DNA from: Flexivirga meconopsidis
GTDB lineage: Bacteria > Actinomycetota > Actinomycetes > Actinomycetales > Dermatophilaceae
Length of the DNA stretch: 64,000 nucleotides
Direction of reading: 5' to 3'
Assembly (NCBI RefSeq): GCF_026162425.1
Contig: NZ_JAOBQJ010000001.1
Location: forward strand, 1-64,000
Below, in pieces: positions 43,124 to 50,262 of this stretch; position 1 is the stretch's first letter; the number at the start of each line of letters is the position of its first letter. The notes below the pieces were generated by a model. It worked only from the letters and a program-made list of their open reading frames with translations. It searched no databases and was not told the DNA's origin. The translations under genes and the position numbers were made by a program.

Positions 43124-44176
43124 GTGCGAACACTGCTGACCGGCAACCTGGGCTACCTCGGGTCGGTCATGTCACCGATGCTGCAGGACGCCGGACATGA
43201 GGTCGTCGGCCTCGACACCGGGCTCTTCCGGGACTGCGTGCTGGGCCCACCACCGCGCGATTCGCAGACCCTGGCCATTGACCTGCGTGATGTCACCGCA
43301 GCGGACCTGGAGGGCTTCGACGCGGTGATCCATCTCGCCGCGCTGTCCAACGACCCGCTCGGCTCGGTCGACCCGCAGACCACCTTCGACATCAACCACC
43401 ACGCCTCGGTGCGCCTGGCCCGTGCGGCGAAGGAGGCCGGGGTGCGCCGGTTCCTCTACGCCTCGACCTGCTCGGTCTACGGAGCGGCCGGCGAGGCAGC
43501 CGTCACCGAGGACGCGCCGATGCGACCCGTCACGCCATACGCCGAGTCGAAGGTGCGCGTCGAGCACGACGTGCACGCCCTCGCCGACTCCGAATTCACA
43601 CCCGTGTTCTTAAGGAACGCAACGGCTTTCGGCTTCTCACCGCGGCTGCGTGCCGACATCGTGCTCAACAACCTCGTCGGCCATGCGGTGCTGACCGGCA
43701 CGGTCCGGGTGCTGTCCGACGGCACCCCGTGGCGTCCGCTGGTGCACGCCCAGGACATCGGCGAGGCGTTCCTGCGCTGCCTCACCGCGCCCCGCGAGGC
43801 GGTGCACGGGCGGGCGTTCAACGTCGGCACCGAGGCGAACAACCTGACGGTTGCGCAGATCGCGGGCGCGGTGGTCGAGGCGGTGCCCGGCTCCGACCTC
43901 GAGATCACCGGCGAGACCGGTGCCGACCCGCGGTCATACCGGGTGGACTTCAGCGCGATTCGCTCCGCACTGCCCGGCTACGACGCACGGTGGAGTGTCG
44001 CCGACGGCGCCGCGGAGCTGGCCGAGGCCTACCGCTCGGCGCCGCTGACCACGGCCGGCTTCGAGGAGACGTTCGTCAGGCTCGCCACGCTGCGCCGGCG
44101 TCAGCGGACCGGCGAGCTCGGACCGACCTTCCGGCCACAGTCAGCGGCCGAGCTGAGCGCGCAGGTCGGCGAATGA
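43124..44176 (+). CDS. NAD-dependent epimerase/dehydratase (extended SDR)
   Basis: This 350-residue protein has the Rossmann motif LLTGNLGYLGS (GxxGxxG), VIHLAALSNDPLGS, STCSVYG with the catalytic Ser/Thr, and YAESK as the Tyr-x3-Lys pair. It acts on a nucleotide sugar with NAD(P), as an epimerase, dehydratase or reductase; the substrate is most likely the product of the cytidylyltransferase. The start is GTG 43124 with AAGGGGA upstream. The gene ends 36 bases inside the convergent RmlC-like gene. Confidence 0.85.
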   Translation: MRTLLTGNLGYLGSVMSPMLQDAGHEVVGLDTGLFRDCVLGPPPRDSQTLAIDLRDVTAADLEGFDAVIHLAALSNDPLGSVDPQTTFDINHHASVRLARAAKEAGVRRFLYASTCSVYGAAGEAAVTEDAPMRPVTPYAESKVRVEHDVHALADSEFTPVFLRNATAFGFSPRLRADIVLNNLVGHAVLTGTVRVLSDGTPWRPLVHAQDIGEAFLRCLTAPREAVHGRAFNVGTEANNLTVAQIAGAVVEAVPGSDLEITGETGADPRSYRVDFSAIRSALPGYDARWSVADGAAELAEAYRSAPLTTAGFEETFVRLATLRRRQRTGELGPTFRPQSAAELSAQVGE

Positions 44177-44689
44177 CGCTGCGGCGCGGTCACGTTCGCT
44201 CAACGCCGGTGACGGCAACGGCCAGGGCACGGCGAGTTCCGGGTCGTCATACCGCACCGCCACATCCTCGGACGGATCGTGCGGTCGATCGATGCGGTAA
44301 CACACGTCGGCGGTCTCGGTCAGCACCTGAAACCCGTGCAGCAGTCCAGCCGGCAGGTAGACGTGCGCGAAGTCGACATCGTCGAGGCGCACGGTGACCA
44401 CCGTGCCGAAGGCATCGGAGTCCGGCCGCACGTCCACGATGACGTCGAGCACCGCGCCGTGCGCGCACCGCACCAGCTTCGACTCGCCGGCGCCGCGACG
44501 GCCGTGCAGCCCACGGATGACCCCGTATGACGAACGCGACTGCGAATCCTGCACGAATCGGGTCGTGTCCAACCCCCGACGTGCCGCGACCTCGGCGTCG
44601 AAGGTGCGAGTGAAGAAGCCGCGTTCGTCACGGTGGGGCTGCGGCCGAAAGACCAGCACCCCGGGGATGGTGAGCTCCTCGATCTCCAT
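44141..44689 (-). CDS. RmlC-like dTDP-sugar 3,5-epimerase family protein
   Basis: This 182-residue cupin has FRPQPHRDERGFFTRTFDAE and FVQDSQSRSSYGVIRGLHGR with the catalytic His, and VYLPAGLLHGFQVL as the core strand, matching RmlC. The tail VCYRIDRPHDPSEDVAVRYDDPEL carries the Tyr region. It probably epimerises the keto-deoxysugar made by the neighbouring genes, although it is encoded on the opposite strand. It is divergent from the second methyltransferase gene (48-base gap) and converges on the epimerase/dehydratase. Confidence 0.85.
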   Translation of the reverse strand: MEIEELTIPGVLVFRPQPHRDERGFFTRTFDAEVAARRGLDTTRFVQDSQSRSSYGVIRGLHGRRGAGESKLVRCAHGAVLDVIVDVRPDSDAFGTVVTVRLDDVDFAHVYLPAGLLHGFQVLTETADVCYRIDRPHDPSEDVAVRYDDPELAVPWPLPSPALSERDRAAASFADLRAQLGR

Positions 44690-44737
44690 GCCGCCATCGT
44701 GCCAAGTGCGATCCGGTCGCAGTGTGGGATCGGCGAA

Positions 44738-45850
44738 ATGAACTGCCGTGGCTGCGGTTCCGGTGTTGGACGGATCGTGCTCGATCTCGGCCAGCAGCCG
44801 GCGGCCGATGATTTCCCGGCGCTCGACGACCCCGGCCCCGACACCCGTCACCCCCTGGCGATGTGGCTGTGCGGTCCATGCGGTCTGGCGCAACTCGCGA
44901 GCGGTGGGCCGCCCGTGGAGGAGCCGCGCGGGGTGGAGCCGCGAGCACTCATCGACCAGGCAGCGAGAGCGATGACCGCGGTCGCGATGGCGGGCTGGAC
45001 CACACCCGGTGCCCGCGCCCTGGAGTTTCCCTCACCGCACGGCGGCAGCTGGCTCGCGCACGCCCAGGCGCTCGGCCTGCGACTGCCCGGCTGCGGCCCG
45101 GTCGAGGTGCTGATCGACAGCTTCGGGCTGATGCACGAAGCCGATCAGGCGGCCGCGCTGGCCGTGCGCGCCCGACTGCTCGCACCCGGAGGGATCCTGA
45201 TCCTGCAGTTCCAGACGCTTGGCTCGATCGTCGGCGATGGTCAGTGGAATGCGTTGCGACACGGGCATTTTGGCTATTACAGCCTGACGACGCTGCGGAC
45301 CCTGTTGCACGCTGCCGGGTTGCGCGTCAACCAGGTTTGGCCGTTTCCGCTGTATGGCGGGACGCTCCTGGTCGTCGCGACCCGCATCGAGGACGATCGG
45401 CCGGTCGATCCATCGGTCGACCGGCAGCTGCAACAGGAAGCCGACCTCGACATCACCAACGCCGACACTGTCGGTCGCTTGCAGGTCGACTTCGATCGGC
45501 AGGTGCGGCTGCTGCGTGCGGCACTGACCGCCCGCGCCGAGGCGGGACGCAGAGTGCACGGTTACGGCGCGGCATCGCGGGCGGTAGCGTTGCTGGCGGC
45601 GGCCGGGGTGGACAGCAGGCTGCTGGCCTCGGTTGCCGACGCAAGCACCGCAAAGCACGGACACCGCATGCCCGCCACTGATATACCGATCATTGACCCG
45701 GCAGCACTCCCGGACGCCGCGGCCGATGAGGTGATCGTCTTCCTGCCCGAACTTCTCGCCGAGGTGGCCGCCGCCCACCCGGCCCTTGCGGATCGGTTGG
45801 TCCCGGTCCAGACGCTGCTCTCACATGGCGGAACAGAATGTCTCTCCTAA
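44738..45850 (+). CDS. C-methyltransferase-like protein with altered active site (paralogue of 40362)
   Basis: This 370-residue protein shares the design of the gene at 40362: an N-terminal zinc site (CRGCG and LCGPCGL), a middle domain and a C-terminal YGAASRAVALL region. The SAM-binding motif is replaced by ALEFPSPHGGSW, the catalytic YHEHF is RHGHF (Tyr to Arg, Glu to Gly, His kept) and the GKGNTLL loop is SRAVALL. It may therefore not methylate, or may do so by another route, and could be a partner of the active enzyme. It is divergent from the RmlC-like gene. Confidence 0.7.
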   Translation: MNCRGCGSGVGRIVLDLGQQPAADDFPALDDPGPDTRHPLAMWLCGPCGLAQLASGGPPVEEPRGVEPRALIDQAARAMTAVAMAGWTTPGARALEFPSPHGGSWLAHAQALGLRLPGCGPVEVLIDSFGLMHEADQAAALAVRARLLAPGGILILQFQTLGSIVGDGQWNALRHGHFGYYSLTTLRTLLHAAGLRVNQVWPFPLYGGTLLVVATRIEDDRPVDPSVDRQLQQEADLDITNADTVGRLQVDFDRQVRLLRAALTARAEAGRRVHGYGAASRAVALLAAAGVDSRLLASVADASTAKHGHRMPATDIPIIDPAALPDAAADEVIVFLPELLAEVAAAHPALADRLVPVQTLLSHGGTECLS

Positions 45851-45959
45851 TGGGCCAAAACCTCAACTCCGATACGAAACCGTAATCTTCGCTGCGCGGG
45901 TTCACGTGCGAGCGTCGCTCGAACCGGCATACCTCGTCGGTGACAGCCCAGGAGCGTGT

Positions 45960-46667
45960 ATGAGTCTTATCGATCCGCCGCGGATGCGGCGCATGATCGT
46001 GCACCGTGGACGGGTGGTCCTCGAATGGCCGGCCACCGCGGGCCGGCGCTCCGGCGCAGATCTGATCGGCCGCACCGAACCCTTCGTCCCGCGGCGCGAA
46101 CCCCGCGAGTCCGACACGCTGCTGCAGCAGTTGGCCGACACCGTGGGCGGCGCCGCCACGTTGCGAAACCTGCATGACCGGCCGTTGACCGCCATGCCTC
46201 CGGTTCCTGCGGGGGGTGCCGCCGCAGCCGAGCTGCTGGCCGACATCGCCGCCCAGTGGTTCCCGCAGGAGGCGTCGATCGCACTGCGCACCGCACTGGC
46301 GCTGGCCGACCGTCGTGACCCGGCGCTGGCTACGGACTTCTCACCGGCACTGCTCGCTGCCTCCATCTGTTGGGCGGTCGGCCACGCCAACGGTCTGCTC
46401 GGCCCGCGACGGGCCGCGACCCAGCGGGACGTGCTCACCCGGCTCGGCATCGACGGTTACATCTCCCAGCAAGGTCATCGTGTCGCCGACGCCCTCCGGC
46501 CGTTGGGTATGCCGGAGCCGCTGTCGCCCTGGTCGACCTTCGGGCGCGCTGAGCAGCCGGTGCTTCGACTCCTCCGTCTCGGCCGGCCCGGTCTGCTGAT
46601 CTCGTCGGTGCGCCGTGACCTCATCGCACTGCGGGACCACGCGCTCGCGGTCCATAGCGAGGGCTGA
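45960..46667 (+). CDS. hypothetical protein
   Basis: I do not recognise this 235-residue protein. It is rich in Ala, Arg and Leu, predicted mostly helical, with no signal peptide, clear enzyme motif or cysteine cluster. The middle (EASIALRTALALADRRDPALA and LAASICWAVGHANGLLG) may form paired helices. ATG 45960 has AGGAG seven bases upstream. The long open frame upstream of it runs into the previous gene and is not used. Its place just after the sugar operon does not prove a shared role. Confidence 0.6.
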   Translation: MSLIDPPRMRRMIVHRGRVVLEWPATAGRRSGADLIGRTEPFVPRREPRESDTLLQQLADTVGGAATLRNLHDRPLTAMPPVPAGGAAAAELLADIAAQWFPQEASIALRTALALADRRDPALATDFSPALLAASICWAVGHANGLLGPRRAATQRDVLTRLGIDGYISQQGHRVADALRPLGMPEPLSPWSTFGRAEQPVLRLLRLGRPGLLISSVRRDLIALRDHALAVHSEG

Positions 46668-46712
46668 CCAGTCGCCGGCCAGGGTCCGCAGAATTTCTCC
46701 AGCCTGGCGAAT

Positions 46713-46718
46713 TACCAT
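46713..46718 (+). promoter_or_regulatory. -10 box (TACCAT), leaderless spacing
   Basis: TACCAT is followed by seven bases and ATG 46726; this favours 46726 over the ATG at 46717 as the start of the small membrane protein. Confidence 0.4.
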
Positions 46719-46725
46719 GCTCCCC

Positions 46726-47040
46726 ATGGCCCTTCGCAACGCACTCGATGTCCAGACGGCGCCGCTGACCGCGCTCGGTCTGCTCGGCGGCTACCTCACC
46801 GCGCGCGAGACCGGGATTCGCCCGCTCGGCGGTGTGGTGCTCGGCGCCGCGGGTGTCTTCGCCGGACGCACCTGGCTGGCCAAGGGCGGCCCGCAGGTCG
46901 CGGCGGGGCTCGGCGCGCTCTACGTGGGCGGCTTCGGTGCCTCCCACCCGCTGGCCAAGAAGATCGGCGCCTGGCCGTCGGTGCTGGCCGTCACCGCCGT
47001 GAGCGCCGCCGCGTCATACGCGCTGGTCGACCGCCACTGA
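46726..47040 (+). CDS. small hydrophobic membrane protein
   Basis: This 104-residue protein has three hydrophobic, glycine-rich stretches: TALGLLGGYLTARETG, VVLGAAGVFAGRTW and WPSVLAVTAVSAAASYAL. It is probably an integral membrane protein of unknown function. No charged active-site motif is visible. Its stop is 20 bases before the threonine-rich leader peptide of the tRNA-synthetase gene, whose -10 box overlaps the intervening bases. Confidence 0.6.
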   Translation: MALRNALDVQTAPLTALGLLGGYLTARETGIRPLGGVVLGAAGVFAGRTWLAKGGPQVAAGLGALYVGGFGASHPLAKKIGAWPSVLAVTAVSAAASYALVDRH

Positions 47041-47047
47041 TCCGCGC

Positions 47048-47053
47048 TAAGGT
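47048..47053 (+). promoter_or_regulatory. -10 box (TAAGGT) for the attenuated synthetase mRNA
   Basis: TAAGGT, then seven bases, then ATG 47061. Transcription would begin on the leader-peptide start codon, so the leader would be translated without a ribosome site. The -35 region (TGGTCG at 47024-47029) is weak. Confidence 0.55.
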
Positions 47054-47060
47054 CACTCAC

Positions 47061-47102
47061 ATGCAGCTGCGACAGACGACGACGCCGGACCACTCCGGCT
47101 AG
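47061..47102 (+). CDS. threonine leader peptide of a transcription attenuator
   Basis: This 13-residue peptide, MQLRQTTTPDHSG, has three consecutive Thr codons (ACG at 47076-47084) and stops at TAG 47100. Three tandem codons for the cognate amino acid directly before a threonyl-tRNA synthetase gene are what a ribosome-stalling sensor of charged tRNA-Thr would need. The TANNNT box seven bases upstream implies leaderless translation. The peptide itself need have no other function. It is too short to be a normal gene. Confidence 0.8.
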   Translation: MQLRQTTTPDHSG

Positions 47103-47146
47103 TTCTGCTGCATTCGCACCAGTCACCCCGGAGCCGTGCTCCGGGG
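47084..47146 (+). promoter_or_regulatory. Thr-responsive attenuator: alternative hairpins
   Basis: Four segments can pair in two ways. Segment 1 GCCGGA (47084-47089) pairs with segment 2 TCCGGC (47094-47099); segment 2 CTCCGG (47093-47098) can instead pair with segment 3 CCGGAG (47128-47133); segment 3 can pair with segment 4 CTCCGG (47139-47144), forming the terminator. A ribosome stalled on the Thr codons would cover segment 1 and leave 2:3 free (antiterminator); one that reaches the stop codon would cover segment 2 and permit 3:4 (termination). Confidence 0.75.
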
Positions 47147-47156
47147 TTTCTTCGTC
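47126..47156 (+). terminator. intrinsic terminator in the leader
   Basis: CCCCGGAG (47126-47133), loop CCGTG and CTCCGGGG (47139-47146) form a perfect 8-bp GC stem followed by TTTCTTCGTCT, one of the very few T-rich tails in the window. It lies before the synthetase start (ATG 47190). Confidence 0.8.
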
Positions 47157-47189
47157 TCCCGTGCGGCTCCAGCCGATACCAGGAGAGCC

Positions 47190-48461
47190 ATGGAAACCGC
47201 TGACCCGCATGATGATTCGATCCACGACCACCGCGCCATCGGCCGCGAGCTCGGCGTCTTCGCCGGCAGCCCGATGGTGGGCTCCGGTCTGCCGCTCTGG
47301 CTGCCGGACGGGGCGGTGATCTACGGCGAACTCGCCCGACTGGCGGCCGACATCGCCCGCGCGGACGGCTGTATGACGGTGCACACCCCGGTGCTGGGCA
47401 AGCGGGCGTTGTTCGAGCGATCCGGGCACTGGGCCAAGTTCGCCGACGACATGTTCCCGCCGATGCGGCTGGGCGACGAGCTGCCCGGTGACGAGCTGGT
47501 CCTGCGACCGGCCAACTGCCCGCACCATGCGATGGTCTACGCGGCGCGACGACATTCCTACCGCGAATTGCCGATCCGCCTCAATGAGTTGGCGTCGATG
47601 TTCCGCGCGGAGCGGTCCGGCGTGGTCAGCGGCCTCCAGCGGGTGCGGCAGATCAACCTCGACGACACCCACGTCTTTTGCCGAGCCGATCAGGTCGCTC
47701 GGGAGGCCGAGAACGCGCTCCGGTCGGCGCTGCACGCCCAGGACGTGCTCGGGCTACCAGTGGATTACGTGCGGCTGTCCCTCCCGGCCGACGACGGCAG
47801 CCCGCTGGGGTCGCCGGAGCAGTGGTCCGACGCGGCCGAAGCGCTCCGTCGCGCGGCCGACGCGGTCGATCTCTCGGCGAGGGGCCTGTCACTCCTCGAG
47901 GCCACCGGCGAGGCCGCGTTCTACGGCCCGAAGCTGGACCTGCAGGTCACCGGACCGAACGGACACGAGGAGACCATCGCGACCGTGCAGCTGGACTTCG
48001 TGCAACCCGAACGCTTCGACCTGACCTACGACGCCGCCGACGACACCCGGCAGCGGGTGGTGATGATCCACCGAGGCACCGTCGGCTCGATGGAGCGGGT
48101 CACCGCCGCACTGTTGGAGCGGTATGACGGCCGACTTCCGTTGTGGTTGGCGCCGGTTCAGGTGTGCGTGCTGCCGGTCGGCGAGGCGCAGGACTCGGCA
48201 GCCCGGGACGTCGCGGATGGCCTCACCGGTGCCGGGCTGCGTGTCCGGTTCGAACCGGCCGGCTCGCTCGCCGCCCGCATCCGGGCCAGCCGTGCCCGAC
48301 GCGACAGCGTGATGGTGGTCGTCGGGGAACGCGAAGTGGCCGACGGCGTCGCCACCGTCACCCATGTGGCGTCCGGCTTCCGCGGTGCCCTCCCGATCGA
48401 CGGGCTCACCGAAATACTCCGCCGTGCGTATGCCGAGCGCCGCGAGCCGAGCTGGCGGTGA
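47190..48461 (+). CDS. short threonyl-tRNA synthetase without TGS and editing domains
   Basis: This 423-residue class II synthetase keeps the ThrRS catalytic core and the C-terminal anticodon-binding domain but lacks the N-terminal TGS and editing (SAD) domains; E. coli ThrRS has about 640 residues. Zinc ligands are present as Cys110 (RPANCPHH), His161 (DDTHVFC) and His294 (MIHRG), with 51 residues between the first two, as in E. coli. Motif 2 is MFRAERSGVVSGLQRVRQ and motif 3 is GTVGSMERV. It should charge tRNA-Thr but could not remove serine by itself. ATG 47190 has AGGAGA upstream. It is controlled by the upstream Thr attenuator. Resistance to a ThrRS inhibitor is another possible role. 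Confidence 0.88.
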   Translation: METADPHDDSIHDHRAIGRELGVFAGSPMVGSGLPLWLPDGAVIYGELARLAADIARADGCMTVHTPVLGKRALFERSGHWAKFADDMFPPMRLGDELPGDELVLRPANCPHHAMVYAARRHSYRELPIRLNELASMFRAERSGVVSGLQRVRQINLDDTHVFCRADQVAREAENALRSALHAQDVLGLPVDYVRLSLPADDGSPLGSPEQWSDAAEALRRAADAVDLSARGLSLLEATGEAAFYGPKLDLQVTGPNGHEETIATVQLDFVQPERFDLTYDAADDTRQRVVMIHRGTVGSMERVTAALLERYDGRLPLWLAPVQVCVLPVGEAQDSAARDVADGLTGAGLRVRFEPAGSLAARIRASRARRDSVMVVVGEREVADGVATVTHVASGFRGALPIDGLTEILRRAYAERREPSWR

Positions 48462-48465
48462 GCCG

Positions 48466-50262
48466 CTAGAGAGCCTGCAATCGCTCCCGCAGTCCGCTCG
48501 CTCGCCGGATGCGGTTGCCGACCGCGGTGCGGATCGCCTGCTCGCTGCCAACAACAGTGACCCGACTACCGGCACGGGTGACTGCTGTGTAGAGCAATTC
48601 CCGCACCAACATGGGTGATTCGTCATCGGGCAGCAGGACCGTGACCTCGGGTGCCTCGCTCCCCTGGCTCTTGTGGACGGTCATCGCGTGCATGGTCTCG
48701 ACGTCGGAGAGCCGTCCGGCGCCGAGCTGCAGCACTCCTGCGGCGGTGACCATCGCCGCGGTCGGCACACCGTTCTCACCTGCCACGACGAGACCACTGT
48801 CGCCGTTGAGCAGACCGAGTCCATAATCGTTGCGCGTGACCAGGAGCGGGCGACCGACATACATCGGATCCCAGAGCGGGTCGCCGATCGCCTCCGAAAG
48901 CCATTGATCGACAAGGCGATTCCACCCGACGACCCCGCGCGGTCCGGTGCGTCGCGCACACAGCAGCCGGTGTTCGGCGAGGGCCGCCAACCCTGCGGTC
49001 ACCTCTCCGTCGACCGCCAGCCGGCGCAGTCGCAGGGCCCGCTCGACGAGCCGCGGCCGCAGCACCTCGGCCGGGTCGCCGTCCTCTATCCAGTCGACCG
49101 ATGAGCCGCCATCGCGCAGCAGCTCGACGACCCGGTCGGCGTCACCGTCCCGCACCGCGGCGGCGACGGCACCGATCGCCTCGTCAAATCGACGCGAGAC
49201 GAGCAGCCGGGCAACCGTGTCCGGCGCGACCTGCCGGTAACCATCGACCAGATCGGCGAGCACTGCCCCGGCGTCGACCGACGCCAGCTGGTCGGGGTCT
49301 CCCACCAGCACCAGCCGCGCCTGCGGGCGGACCGCGTCGAGCAGGCGGGCCATCATCGTCAGGTCGACCATGGATGTCTCGTCCACCACGATCACGTCGT
49401 GCGGCAGACGGTTATCCGCGCCGTGCCGAAACTTGTTGCGTTGTCGCGGATTCCAGCCCAGCAGCCGATGCAGGGTCGACGCTTCCAAACCGCCGACCCG
49501 GGCCTGGTCGGCCGCGCCGAAGACGGTGGAGGCGCTCGCGATGGACTCCTGCAGGCGGGCTGCCGCCTTGCCGGTCGGCGCGGCGAGTCCGACGCGCAGG
49601 CGTCCGGACCCACCGAGGGCCTCGTGTTGCTCGGCCAGCAACGCGAGCAGCCCGGCGACGGTCGTGGTCTTGCCGGTGCCCGGTCCACCGGTCAGCACGG
49701 TGGTCCACTGCCGGACGGCACGACCCGCGGCGCTCGACTGCTCCGCCCAGCCGTCGGCCGGGAAGAGCCTGCGCAGGCCCTCGGCCAGCACGTCCTCGAC
49801 CACCCGCGGTGCCGTCGCGCGCGACCGGTCGATCAGTGTCTGAGCGACCTGCACCTCCTGCCGTCGGTAGCGATCGAGATAGACCAGGTCATGTTCGACC
49901 ACCAGCACGCCGGCCGCCGCCAACGCACTGCGCGACACCGCGTCCCGCCACCCGTCGGCATCGGCCGGCCACTCCGGCAACGAAGGTGCGGGCAGTTCGG
50001 TCTCCTCGCCGGCGCGACGCACCTCGTCCGGTATGCCGACGGCCTCGCCGAGATCGAGACACGTGGAGCCCTTGCGCACGGCGCGCACGGCGAGCGCCAG
50101 CGCCAGCAGGGGAAGCCAATCCTGCTCCCCTGCAAGGACTCCCAACCGAGTTGCCACGTGAATGTCGGCGGCTTCGAGCACGCCCGCGTCGCGCGCCGGA
50201 CCGAATGCCGGGTCCGCCCGCCGGGCGACCTTGGCGTCATACGCAGACGGGTGCGCGGTCAT
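48466..50262 (-). CDS. recD: exodeoxyribonuclease V alpha subunit RecD
   Basis: This 598-residue superfamily 1 helicase has Walker A GGPGTGKT at 192-199, LAAPTGKAAARLQES (motif Ia), IVVDETSMVDLTMMARLL (motif II, DETS), LVGDPDQLASVDAGAV (motif III) and MTVHKSQGSEAP near the C-terminus (motif V). It is the 5'-3' motor of the RecBCD enzyme that processes double-strand breaks for recombination. ATG 50262 overlaps the recB stop by four bases. It is the last gene of recC-recB-recD, and converges on the synthetase gene with a four-base gap. Confidence 0.95.
   Translation of the reverse strand: MTAHPSAYDAKVARRADPAFGPARDAGVLEAADIHVATRLGVLAGEQDWLPLLALALAVRAVRKGSTCLDLGEAVGIPDEVRRAGEETELPAPSLPEWPADADGWRDAVSRSALAAAGVLVVEHDLVYLDRYRRQEVQVAQTLIDRSRATAPRVVEDVLAEGLRRLFPADGWAEQSSAAGRAVRQWTTVLTGGPGTGKTTTVAGLLALLAEQHEALGGSGRLRVGLAAPTGKAAARLQESIASASTVFGAADQARVGGLEASTLHRLLGWNPRQRNKFRHGADNRLPHDVIVVDETSMVDLTMMARLLDAVRPQARLVLVGDPDQLASVDAGAVLADLVDGYRQVAPDTVARLLVSRRFDEAIGAVAAAVRDGDADRVVELLRDGGSSVDWIEDGDPAEVLRPRLVERALRLRRLAVDGEVTAGLAALAEHRLLCARRTGPRGVVGWNRLVDQWLSEAIGDPLWDPMYVGRPLLVTRNDYGLGLLNGDSGLVVAGENGVPTAAMVTAAGVLQLGAGRLSDVETMHAMTVHKSQGSEAPEVTVLLPDDESPMLVRELLYTAVTRAGSRVTVVGSEQAIRTAVGNRIRRASGLRERLQAL

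Noticed and set aside
47100-47189. T-box or riboswitch upstream of the ThrRS gene
   Set aside because: There is no T-box consensus or specifier-loop structure; the tandem Thr codons and short alternative hairpins fit leader-peptide attenuation better.
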